A program made the position numbers and the translations under genes. The notes beneath the pieces are model-generated. The model worked only from the letters and a program-made list of their open reading frames with translations, did no database searches and had not been told where the DNA came from. Shown here piece by piece: positions 22,225 through 34,700 of a DNA stretch of 64,000 nucleotides; position 1 is the stretch's first letter, and every line of letters starts with the position of its first letter. Source of the stretch: Hippopus hippopus (taxonomy: Eukaryota > Mollusca > Bivalvia > Cardiida > Cardiidae); the NCBI GenBank assembly GCA_946811185.2, contig OX328106.1:44404311-44468310 (forward strand). Direction: 5' to 3'.

Positions 22225-22440
22225 TGATGTGGAAGAAAACATTGTGGGAAAAAAGCAGATTTCAAGTCAAATCTGCCTCAAAAGACAAGATTTGTCTTTG
22301 AAATAGTAAAAAAAAAAAAATCATTGTGGAAAAAAGGAGAAAATGTTGGTTAACAGCACTTTCTCCCTTTTCTGTAATGTTTTCAAAAGCTTTCTACCTG
22401 AGGGTCATTGAAACACAGGATTGTTTGGTAAAAGGCTAAA
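22225..22440. mobile_element. MITE family D, diverged
   Basis: Contains GGAGAAAATGTTGGTTAACAGC, CTTTCTCC, GCTTTCTACCTGAGGGTC and the end ATTGTTTGGTAAAAGG. Confidence 0.6.
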
Positions 22441-22829
22441 GTGCGTCGGTAATTGGTATGACAGATGCCTGAATATGAAGGTAAATAAATATACGTAAAA
22501 GAAATTAAACAAAAAAAATAAAACGGGTTAGAATTCACACAAGTCTTCTTTGCATTTGTAAGAAAAAATCAAAATGCAACGTTTTTTAGAATATGTGTTA
22601 GTATGGAATAGGAAGTTTGAATTCCATGTCGAAATACCCATGTAAATTTTGGATGAATTTATATTTTTTTTTACAGTTCAACCTTTTACTGTACTAGATT
22701 AACTTTAGACAAACCCCACCGTATGACAGAAATCGCACAATGAAAAACTAAACCAAATAAAAAACCTGAAAGAAATGAAATATTATTAACAATTAAAAAA
22801 AAAAACAAATCATCTTTCATGGCATGGCA

Positions 22830-23082
22830 AACGTTGTGGGAAAAGGAACACAATGTTTTTTTCAAAGCTGACTATTGCAGATCGTAAAAAAAAAAATTTA
22901 TAATGGGTGAAATGGCCGAAGTTTGCGTTCATCAAAAACTTTGGTATCCAGCATTTTCTCCTTTTCCCATAATGCTTTTTACCCAACAAAAAGTTTCGTT
23001 CATCTTTACCACTTTTAATTTTGTCGTCTGCATTGCTTTCGATTTGGAAATAGTATAAAATATGTCGATTGGGGAAAGGTTA
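22830..23082. mobile_element. MITE family D, diverged
   Basis: Carries GTTGTGGGAAAAGGA, CAGCATTTTCTCCTTTTCCC, TTTTGTCGTCTGCATTGC and the end GGGGAAAGGTTAA. Internal order is rearranged relative to 26380. Confidence 0.5.
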
Positions 23083-23799
23083 AGCAACCTACTGAGTACT
23101 TGTAAGAGCGTAGTTATAAATTGTAAACCTTGTATGTTTCCTTACATGTATCTTAGGAACAAAGATTATTTTCATTTTTGTCGTCTTTTTTTACACACTC
23201 GTTTACCATACCTTTACAAAATAACTTTTCACAAAACTGCAGTGAACAGCTTCTATGATTACTAAGCCGAAAGGAGCATTTTTGTCCAACTTAATTGTTC
23301 ATAAAAAATAAATACATACTATTTATTGTTTTAACCATCTGCAACAACGTGTGGTATGTCTAAAATTGACCTGTATGGAAATGAGTCAATATGTTGAAAA
23401 TAACACATATTAGACAATTTAGACCAATGATTATTCTTTTGTCATCTAGTCTGGGTCAAATATTAAAATGAAACAGAAGTATGGTTGATGTGAAAAATGT
23501 AAACAATTTTAAGAATTAGTACTTATTTTGTAAACTCAAAAGTACAATAAAATATGTTATATTTGTTATTTGCAATAAATTAAGTATATCTATCCGTTAA
23601 AACTAAACGTTTATGCTGTAATCTATGTCTCCGCACAATAAGAAGAGATTAATATGTAGTTCTAGCCGCTCCTTTAACCAATCAGAAATTATGCTGCACG
23701 TTTTCCAGCCAAAAAAAAAGTCAGTCTTTTCTTTATAAAGACTAATGACCGAAAAGCACGTTAACCTATTATTTTATAGATTACAATAAATTAGAAAAA

Positions 23800-23920
23800 T
23801 TAGAATGGTCTTTTGACACACAGAAAAGGTATCGACCCATGTCAGCTTGCGCGGACTGCGTAGGCTGACATGGTCGGTACTGTTTGCAGATGCATTAGAC
23901 CCCCTTTTCAAAAAGCATAC
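23800..23920 (-). mobile_element. MITE family B, truncated
   Basis: Keeps the central palindrome (CGACCCATGTCAGC / GGCTGACATGG) and one arm, GCAGATGCATTAGACCCCCT. Confidence 0.65.
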
Positions 23921-24568
23921 CTACTGTATGCTTGTGTACCATGCCTGATTACTTATTACTGGCCCTAACTTCCTAGATACATTTACTTATTTGACTCCTC
24001 ATTTTTCATCAACGTTTGTAACAATGGTGGTCATGAAAGAGGATTTTAACAAATATTGATTTAGTTTAGAAGTATTTTCTGTGTTTGAGTTCTTACTCAC
24101 AAAAAAATCTAAATACCTGATTGAATGTATTCGAAATAGATATTTTTTACTGAAATCAAAGTACTGAAATGACTGAAAGCCATTTTTGGTTTTGTATTTT
24201 TATAGTAAGGTTCACCGAAGACATCGGTCCTATATAACATGTATCAATCACATCCTGTAGATGCCTTTTTGTGTGACAAGAAAATCACGGCATTACCAGT
24301 GCCATGTTTACCCCTTTATTTCAATTTTTTATTACGAAACAATGAATAATACCTAAATAGGTTAACTACATTAATATTTTTTTCTGTTTTTACATAGAGT
24401 TTAGATTTATTGATGACAGATATGTTCATTTTGGACATGTAAAGAAACTGAAATCGGTTGAGAACACTTGTTTAGTTAACACAGTTTTGCAACGAACCAC
24501 AAACTGATTCTCTACAACATTAAAATATCTACAATACAATAAAACGTTAAGAGTATGTACAACAACTT

Positions 24569-24781
24569 TAACCCTTAAGCTGCTAAGTGAAACTCACTGA
24601 CCTTTTGCGTACAGTGTACATCAAGATCAGACTGCACAAAACATGCAGTCTGATCTTGGATCTACACTGTCCGATAAGAAGAGATTTTTTTTTCTAAAAG
24701 ATAAGTCTGAAATAACATTATTCGAGATTTTACTATCGGCTTGAAAGTTTTATTTATCTTATTTAGCAGGGCAAGGGTTAC
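24569..24781 (+). mobile_element. MITE family A, near full length
   Basis: Starts TTAACCCTTAAGCTGCTAAG and ends GCAGGGCAAGGGTTA. The hairpin AAGATCAGACTGCACAAAAC / ATGCAGTCTGATCTTGGATC lies in the middle. Confidence 0.8.
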
Positions 24782-25447
24782 CATATAACTTACTGCAGTC
24801 TAACAAGATTTGGGTGTTGCTGCAGACCATTTATTTAAAACTGTTTTGAATTGAGTTATTGCTCATACCAATTGATTTCTTTGTTTGGCCGTAATGTTTT
24901 AACATACATACGTATACTAAACCATTAGTTATGGTGATTATAAATATTTTACGAGGATGTTTTCCAAGTCATCCGCCACAACTTTGTTCTGGATGGTAAT
25001 ATATTAAGCGGAAAAGAGATATTAAAACCATCCATGATTTTCTTTGTCTATGATGAATAACATGTAATATATTTAACACATGTTCAAGTTCATTGCAATG
25101 GTACAGACACGAGTCAAAATATAATATAACACACAAAACTGTACATGTAACTCTTACGTCTCTTTCAGACTTTCCATTCATATCTCTAATTGTCTTTGTT
25201 CTTCTATGGCTTCAAATGGCTACACTTTACTTCTACAGTAAATGCGTATTGTGTAAAACACACTGTTCAAAAACATCTTAAACACGAACGTTTGTTTAAC
25301 TCTCACCCATTCCTGTCAGAAGTTTACACACAGGTTTTGCTGTCAGTATACAGCCTTTCGGTATACAAATCTGTTTCTATCTTGCTGTTTGAGGTATGAA
25401 AACAATTATGATAAATATTGTACTATTTCTCGTATTTTGCCACTTCA

Positions 25448-25453
25448 TTTATT
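25448..25453 (-). promoter_or_regulatory. Possible poly(A) signal of slit
   Basis: AATAAA on the minus strand about 93 bases after the slit stop codon. The hexamer is common in AT-rich DNA, so this is only a candidate. Confidence 0.3.
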
Positions 25454-25545
25454 TTGCCTCGAATGATGTCCAAATGATGGCGTTATACCCTTTTTCGCTT
25501 TCACTTATTAGTAAGTTTTTTCATTTCTGTCTCGTTTGAAGAGAA

Positions 25546-25781
25546 TCATACATCAGAACACTTTTTACAGCCACACTTTCGAATGACTGGTAATTCGTAA
25601 ATATAGCTTGGTCCGTTGTCACAGTGTAAGCGTACTTTTCTGTTCTTTATTTTCTTAGGGTGACAACAATGTTTGTTACAACTACCCTCACATCGGCGAT
25701 ATCTGATTTGGTGTTTTGTCCGACAGTGTGTCTTTGGGTCCTCAAACATGTCCTTGAAAATAGTTCCTCTACAGGTCGGCA
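25546..25781 (-). CDS. slit: slit last exon: C-terminal cystine knot and stop
   Basis: Acceptor TTTCAG at 25782-25787. Encodes 78 residues with CTCK cysteines: [27 protein letters not shown] and KCGCKKC, ending CSDV-stop (TGA, 25546-25548). CTCK domains fold as cystine knots and often mediate dimerisation. Starts in phase 1, completing a Met codon with the previous exon. Confidence 0.95.
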
Positions 25782-28700
25782 CTGAAATACAATATATAAT
25801 GACATTCATGTATAGAAATCAACACCGAAAAATGAGCAATGCTCTCACAAAAAGGGATTCAATGCATCTCCGTGATCCATGATACCAAACAAGTCATCAT
25901 GTAATTGTGGATTCATATATTCCTATTTCTCTAACAATCGCCTAAATCTTGAGGTAAAATGGTCCTCTGACATGCTGAAAATTGATAAAAAAGCAAAAGA
26001 TTTCGGCCAAGGTCAGCCTAAACGGACTGCACAGGCTGACCTGGGCCAATACTTTAAAACCCCGTAATCACAGAGTAAGGATATAGCTTTGATTAACCGT
26101 TTTCTAAACAATCACGTGTTTCAACGATCCATGAGAAAAGAGATTCCGAAAAACAAAAACCTTCATGTTGTCTTTTCTGAACGGTGTTTCTTGCCCTTTT
26201 GAAATGAACCCCATCATCTGAGTCACATTTATTGATTTTTGCACGAATGTAAAATATTACTGTCTGGTTATGAGTTAATTTTGTATATGCAGCCCATTTT
26301 AGTATCTACACTGTGATATTGTGAGATACTCTTGCAGAGACCGCATTGACCCTACAACAGTCGGCCTCTTTCTACTTAACTCTTTACCAAATGGAAAAAA
26401 AAATTTAGACTAGTACAAATCGTGAGTTTTTGCAGAGAACAAATTAAATGTAGCTGAAATGATAATAATTGTCAGTGAAAGTGTAGAAAACCTTGTGGGA
26501 AAAGGAGAAAATGTTGGTAACCAGCATTTTCCCTTTTTTCAAACAAGGTTTTCAAAAGGCTCCTTCTTTAGGGTCGTTAAAACAAGGGATTGTTTGGTAA
26601 CGGGTTAATTAATAATACTACTTTTCATTTATCTAGCGGTATAGAATCAAGTCCTTGGACCAAGTCTCTAGACATACAAGTGTGATCATTAGTAGCACTG
26701 TCGAAACTGTGTGAAATTTAGAAATTATAGTTGCACAATGGCAAACACTTACTTATTTCAATGTTTAGTGAAAACTCTGATAAGAATGCACAAATTGCTC
26801 TAAAACGATATGGTTTCTTTCATCCGACATTTGAATGCCTTTTCATTCATTGATAATTGTTGTCTCATTTTTTTCTTTTACTGAAGTCGAAGTCGAGTAC
26901 ATATATTCCTACCTGTTGCAAATCTGTACTACTGTACTATATACATTTATTTGGATCATATATACAAAGCAGCTCGAAATATCTCAGAAATATAATAATT
27001 ATCAGTTTACATGACTACATATACCTTTTTAATGCATGAGATATGTTACAATAACTATGTTCACCGAATTAGATTATAATCATTGATTAAAAAAAAAAAA
27101 AAAAAAGTTCAAACCAATAGCTTCTGTAAGCAAGAGAATTTTGTGATTATCAAAAAATGTTATTTGCATACTTATTTAACGACTGGCATCATCTATGACA
27201 AACGTATAAAAACATGGCGTGCGAGACCCGTATCCAATGCCTAAGTGTGCAAGAAAGCTGGATCATGCAAAAATTACAAGCATAGTTCTTATAATATTTG
27301 GTAAAAATTTAAAGTTATACAGCTATTTAAGTCATTTCAATGCAAATGGAACTCCCTGCGTACTTGCAGTGCACATGTTTAAAATGCGTAGTGTAAAGGT
27401 GGACAACTCTTTTTCCAATGAATCCTTCTTTACCATTCAAAAAAGGCAATTTGCGTTCATTTAAATGTTTCTCATTTGCCTACCTGTGCTAGTGCGGGTA
27501 TTTTTCATATTAAACCCGATTGTTTATAGCTTATCAGACATGCACTACATTTTGTGTGTCCCACAATCTACAATTCAAATACCTGAGTTAAGTAATCCCA
27601 AATTAGCAAATGACCTTAAATATGCATTAAGCAAACAGCGTGCCTGATAAGTGACGCAGACATTAAAGTCAGTCAAAAAGGAAAGGATCTTGATATTGCA
27701 GTTGAGTTCTTAGACTGCCAAGAACTTGAAACATATATTTTCAGTCAGAGGACGAACTCCACATGAAGTGCTATCAATATACGATAGGACAGAGCCATGA
27801 TTGGCCTACACCTTTATCTAAATAGTGTGATAAAGTAGTTTATCTTGTCCTTTGCATACGAAGAGATAAATGTTACAGGTACTTTCGCAACATCATCTCA
27901 GACATATCTGAAAACGTAGGCCACAGATCACGCTACACATTCGAAGCAGATGATCTCGGATCTATACTATCCAAAAAAAGCGAACTAAATTTTTCTTGGC
28001 ACTCCTAACTTGAAGAACATTGAAAGCTTGAAGCCTGTATTGAAAAAGAAAAATAAAGCAATCATGTAAACCTAGAAATCTAGAAACAAAAGAAAAGGAA
28101 AATAAGCAGCTACAAACAAAAAGAAATCACCACTTACTATAGCTACTATCTGACGAATATTCACCTATTTCACAAAACTGCCCACTAAAGCCTCTATTGC
28201 ATCGACATTCATAAGATTCCCCACCGTGCTTGGGCTTACATTTGGACTTATTTTGGCATTTGTTGTTCTTGCAGGGATCAGGGGTGCTACATCCCGGCGT
28301 CATCTTGTGGTTCCTCATGGTGACCATGAAGTCCAGTGGCTTGCCATTGATTAGTACTTGTGAAAAACATCCTGAAAGAGTAGCAATGAAGAGTATACCA
28401 CTCAAAACTTTATCTATTTTAGCGTATAAATCAATTTCTAATAGACGAACTTACATATAGGCACAATTTTTGTTACTTTTACTAAAAGTTTTTTTTAAGC
28501 AACAAAATACTTTTTTTTTTTCTTAAATAAAATTGACATATGACAATGTGAAATATGAAGACAGTTGGTGCAAAGGGACATTTAGTCTTGGTTTTTCTAT
28601 TAATTTGGTTTGTCGTTACATCTCTCTATTGAAGATAATCGGTATGTCTCTGTCTAGTACTTGAATGGATGGCTCTCAGTATTTCTATACCAGATTTGGA

Positions 28701-31700
28701 GGCAGAGGTGCGATAACAAAAAATGCCATATTGAAATTACCTCACTTAATTCCCTGATCAAAATAAATTAGGTCTTAGAATTGAGATTGTTTAATCGATT
28801 CTTATTCCATAGACTTGAAGACAGAATTTTGTTTATATTGTATGATTCAGACAAACAAGGGACAAAACTAATCATCTACATTTCTTATGGTGTATCCATT
28901 CGAAAATAACAGTGAAAAGATGACCGAGAATAACAAGCAGGGCTAAACGAAACCCTTTTTATCTCGTTATTTCCTTTTTCTGCCAGTAAACCTCTGAAAT
29001 CCTTGTGGTGCAAGGAGAAGCTGATCATAACGATCAACTTCCTCTGAATTACCCCACGTTATTTTAAAGGAATGCAAGAACACTGAATGTCGTCTATCCC
29101 AATTGTTTCATGGCTTAGATTTCATGAATTACGTATCAACATATTAATTTAAAATAAAAAGAATATATTTACCCTTGAAGCTGGATCCGCCTCGGATATG
29201 GAACTTTCTGATGGCACGATTACTGACATGACCAGGAAGACCTCCAAGAAACAGATCCTCATCTGCATCAAGATACTGATGGCTCCCTTCGTTGACAACA
29301 GTCCTGGAAATGCCCCCATCCACTCTGAGGGTAAAGTTTCTCTGGTGAACCAAAAGCTCTATCGTATGAAATTTATCATCGTCAACTTTGGTAAAGCTGA
29401 AGATGTAGCTGAACTGTGAAGGGGAATACTCCTTGCCAACATAGAAACTAACTGCAACACGACCTTTGTAAAGTTCGATGGCAAGATGTTCCTCCGTGCC
29501 TGTATACATAATTAGCCCAGAGCTTGAGTTGGTCTTCATCACAATGGTAATATTTGCTGTGGTCTGGAAATTAAACTTTGGTAATTGAATGTAAGAGTCA
29601 ATTGCCATGAATGACAAGCTTGCAAGCTTTTCACATTTCTTTCCAACAAAACCAGCAACACATTTACAAGTATAGTCAGCTGACTTGCTCTCCTGGTAAC
29701 AGACACCATTGTTTTGACAGTCATGGTTTTGGCAGAGTCCATTCTGCGGCAGAGGTAGATCAATACTCACCGGGGCTATTTCACAATATGACCCAGTGTA
29801 ACCTTTTGGACAAAGACAGGTGTATGAGCCCACACCGTCCACGCATGTAGCTCCGTTTTGGCAGATATGATCCGTACAGTCGTTGGTGTTTGTGCTGCAG
29901 TTCTTATCTTCATATCCTAGTGGACAATCACACCTGTAACAAAGAAAGTAATTACATGTCATATACACTCTTAACTTTTTACCAGACCCCGAACTTCTAA
30001 CATGAAGAATTAAACTATGTCGTTCTAAGAATTAGAGAGATTCACAATAAAGCAAAAATCATTCCCTCATCAAGCAGAGCATGTTCATTTTCATTTAAGT
30101 GATAATATGGGCAGTGAATGGAAAATAATGTTGTTCGTAGCACAGGTAACGGAAACACAAGGAACATATGGATCGGTGACAGGAACTATTGAAATACTGC
30201 AAAATATAAATACAATACGTTTCGAAACTTTCGCAGTAGCAAATCTGATACATTTTATTTTTAAAAAACTTACGAAAGAAAACAAAAAATACCTATAATC
30301 AGTTTTCAAATCTACACAGGTTCCGCGTTCACAAAAGTTGTACATTCCTGAGCAGAATTTGATAGCTTCATCACATCTTTTTCCTAAAAAAGCAGAACAT
30401 CATAAATATCATTACGCAATATGAAAACGATTTCAAACCTGACTCTGTAACCTGTGTTAGGGGGAGGTAAAATGAAGAAAGTGATGGTATAACATACCAT
30501 AATTATCCCAATACCTCCAAATTAAGAAAATCTTTCGGATGAAGTGACTGGTTTGACCTGTTAAAGATGATAAAACTTTTATACAAAATAAAGAGAATTT
30601 TTTTATAGAGGTTGTTTTCAAATGAAAGTGTATAAAGAGATCTATGCAAGTAATCATGGGCTAATTCAGTTAAAAAAAACTTGCTCAGAACACTTAAAGT
30701 ATAAAACAGGTACTTTCGTTTTAGCTGCAAGTCTGTGGGATTACCTTCATACAATTAAATAGCTGAAGTACATGTACGTTCCGAACTAAACGACATTAAA
30801 CTCTGTCTTCAAAGAAAAGGAACAAATCTGGACACATCAGGGTACGTATTCACCAACCATTCTCAAGAACGTTCTTAGGTTTTTAACTCAAGAATTTATT
30901 AAATTTGAAAGTAACACAGCTTCTGAATGGCTAAACCGAATGGTTAAGCCAATCAGAAGATGTGTTGCTTTCAAATTTTGAAAATCTTGGAGAATAAGAC
31001 ACAGAATGCTCTTAAGACTGGTTGGTGAATACGTATCTAGCACTAAAGAAGCTGTTTAGGACACTGGGGGCTGTAGATCTGAATGTAGGAGGAGGAAATG
31101 GAGGAAAACCCGAATCAATATGATGAATATTCATAGTGTAATGATCCCCTATATGAAACTACTTATTATATTATTATATTATTTTTGATAATATGGCACT
31201 TCTAGAAAGTACAAATAATAATAATAAAAGAAATCGAATTTATGTTGGCCATGGCCTTTGAAAAGGGGTTTAAAGCATCTGCAAAAAGTATCGAACCCAT
31301 GTCATCCTGTGCAGACTGACATGGGTTGAAACTTTTTACTATTTGTAAACTTACTGCATGTCCAAAAATTATTCTACCTCATGATTCAGTTTGCAATTAG
31401 TCAAAAATAGTTTTTTTTTTTTATCCACTTGCTTTGGATCAGGCATTACAGGGATACATATAACCCCATTTTGCAATAGCGCCAGATAAAAAGAACGTTA
31501 CCGTGTAACGTGTAGAAATTAATGGAAAACCTAGCTGTTGCTCTTTCTCTCAATGTTTCAGAAGAATTCACCAGCAGTGGCTTCGCAGGTAAGTTTTTTA
31601 AATGTTGTATCTGTGCCTCATTTTGGTGCATAGTTGTTGAATTACATTTTTCTTTCCTGCAGAGAACTTCAACACATCCCTAATCAACTTGTTTTATGCC

Positions 31701-34700
31701 TAGGTATATTATATGAGTCATGCCCTGAGAAAAGAGGTTTAATACATCTGTAAAAAGACGACCCATATCAGCCTGCGCAGTTCGAGGAGGCTGATATGTG
31801 TCGAAACTTTTTGTTACGTGTATATTTTCTGCATGTCCAGAGATCATTCTGCCTCAACGTCGGTTGTGAGACTAAATGGCTTGCAACACGCGAAAAGGGG
31901 CATTCGGACATTTGCGTAAAGTGTCGTCTCGGATTAGCCTGAGCAGTCCGCGCAGGCTAATCCGAGATGGCACTTTACGACTACATTAGATTTTGTGCTA
32001 CAGCAGACTTGCGCAAAACAGAAAATTACATAAAAACGGAAAGTGTCGTTTCGGATTAGCCTGCGCGGACTGCGCAGGCTGATCCGAGACGACACTTTAC
32101 GCAAATGTCCGAATGCCCCTTTTCGCGTGTTGCAAGCCAAATGGAATATTTCAATTATGTGCTGATTTGTTTGGTATGATGCATCACGGAGATACACAGA
32201 GCAATTCTTTTTTCCAAGAGCACCACTCTTACACGATGTTTACCTGTGAATCCAGGCTGACAAGAGCAAGTGTAACTTTCAATTCCATCAATACACGTGG
32301 CTCCATTTTGACAGTCATGTGATTTACAATCATCAATGTTGATTTCACATCTTTCTCCTTGGAAACCAGGTAAACACAAGCACCTGTAATATCAAGCAAA
32401 GTTTTTTGAGGACTACCCGTTCATTTCATACATTAAAACCAAATTAAGTCACCAACTACTTAGGATTATCTCAGAATAGAGTCTCAAAAATGTTTCTTCG
32501 TTGAAATGTGTGAGGCAGTTCTACAAGATAATGGTTTTAAAATAAGCGAGGTTGGGCAGCACTTATAATTGTCATTTGGCTATTACGCTAAATTCTATGT
32601 TTTATGTCAGTTATTTGTCACTCTTTGTCTCAAGAAGGGCCAAGGAATTCACTTCGAAATTTATATAAGCTGCAACCAAATACGCTAATTTCAGAACTTT
32701 AAATAATACAAATCACATATACTAAAGTCACTTCAACAAATGATAAATTCTCCGATTTTGTGTAACATAGGAGCCTTGCGTGAAAAGAGCAGTTGCTTCT
32801 TACAAGCAACTGTCACTCTCCCACTATCACATTCCACTCTTGTCACCGGCTGTACATTTTCTATGAAGTACAACCGTGGTTAGGGTTTCAAACACATTGC
32901 ATGAATAAGATGAATTGTATATGTAAATTTTATGCTAAAAAATCATTAAAACACAAGACCATTTTTGAAAATAAAAATAATCAACAACATATCCATAAAA
33001 ATGAACTTACATGAAACTTCCAAACAAGTTCTTCATATCTTTAATCTTACATACACCGTTGTTGAGACAGGGGTTTCCAAAGCAAGCATTGATCTCCTCC
33101 TCACACCTAGCCCCGTGGTATCCTGGAGCACACTCACAGGTGAAGTCCTTGAACCCAGTAGAACTACATTTCCCGCCGTTTTTACATGGGTTTTGGTAAC
33201 ATGCGTTACATTTTGACATCACAGTAGGATCAGGATCACCTGTGGATGCAAGTGTTTTGTAATTATTTCACTTTATCTTCAGATGCAAGTGTTTTGTAAT
33301 TATTTCACTTTATCTTCAGATGCAAGTGTTTTGTAATTATTTCACTTTATCTTCAGATGCAAGTGTTTTGTAATTATTTCACTTTATCTTCAGATGCAAG
33401 TGTTTTGTAATTATTTCACTTTATCTTCAGATGCAAGTGTTTTGTAATTATTTCACTTTATCTTCAGATGCAGGTGTTTTGTAATTATTTCACTTTATCT
33501 TCAGATGCAGGTGTTTTGTAATTATTTCACTTTATCTTCAGATGCAAGTGTTTTGTAATTATTTCACTTTATCTTCAGATGCAAGTGTTTTGTAATTATT
33601 TCACTTTATCTTCAGATGCAAGTGTTTTGTAATTATTTCACTTTATCTTCAGATGCAAGTGTTTTGTAATTATTTCACTTTATCTTCAGATGCAAGTGTT
33701 TTGTAATTATTTCACTTTATCTTCAGATGCAAGTGTTTTGTAATTATTTCACTTTATCTTCAGATGCAAGTGTTTTGTAATTATTTCACTTTATCTTCAG
33801 ATGCAAGTGTTTTGTAATTATTTCACTTTATCTTCAGATGCAAGTGTTTTGTAATTATTTCACTTTATCTTCACAAATATTCATCGTCATTAACTGATCA
33901 CTGCCTTGAACTACTTCTAAATAGACAACTCTGAAGACATACTTGCAGGATTACATGATTACGAATAAATTTGTGTAAAATAATTTTAACAATGGGGAAG
34001 ATTACTTTTTATAGACAACTTTTCCTGTAGCTATACTGTTTCCAAAAGTGGTCAACTGCCAGACGAAGAACGTTTATGAAGGTCATAGTATGATAGCAAA
34101 TATTAATGATTTATTATGTAGGTTGACTGCAGAACTACCTCTAGATTCTCTTTAATCTACTCATTGTAAACCTATAACTCTGTAAGTCATTCTTAAGCAT
34201 CCTAATTAGCTACAAGGCATATAAGAGAAAAACATGTGGTGAAGAGGAGGAATGTATATAATCTACTTGAAAAAGTAATATCGAAAACATTTGAGGAAAC
34301 TAGCCATAGCTTGGAACAGCATCTGCGTTTTGTCCCGGAATCTCTTTATAAATGTGACTTTAGCAGGGAGTGAATACATGTAGTTGTGTGATGCAAAAAC
34401 AAGATAACTTTAGGAAGAAGAAATGCTATAAGGTAAGAACGTTCCACATACCATTACATTCGAAGAAGACAGACTGGGTAGTGAGTATCAGTTTCTTGTA
34501 CATCTTAGGTGGCCCCTCACACGCAGCTATTCCAGATTCTGCATATTTTTTCTTAACCCAGTCTGACAGCCATTTGAGTTCACAATCACAGTGGAGAGGA
34601 TTACTCCCGAGAGCCCTATAATGGACGGAAAATACTAAATGAAACTGTTATTTCTGAGATCCTGTTGTTGGATTTATACCTAATTTGATAGGCTTGTATA

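Larger units (their letters stand above)
16510..25447. other. Region downstream of slit: repeats only
   Basis: No exon or gene recognised. The stretch holds A, B, C, D and E family elements, SINEs at 18083 and 19445, and AT-rich spacer. All open frames here are short and without recognisable domains. Confidence 0.55.

Noticed and set aside
29198..29419. Plus-strand frames opposite the slit LamG exon, also at 4695 and 7388
   Set aside because: They are shadows of coding sequence on the minus strand.
31934..32197. 87-codon minus frame, with similar frames at 21505, 60410 and 61952
   Set aside because: These are translations of family C elements; the similarity between them is repeat DNA, not a protein family.
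33245..33873. Possible CRISPR array
   Set aside because: Units are directly adjacent without spacers and the DNA is a eukaryotic intron; it is a minisatellite.
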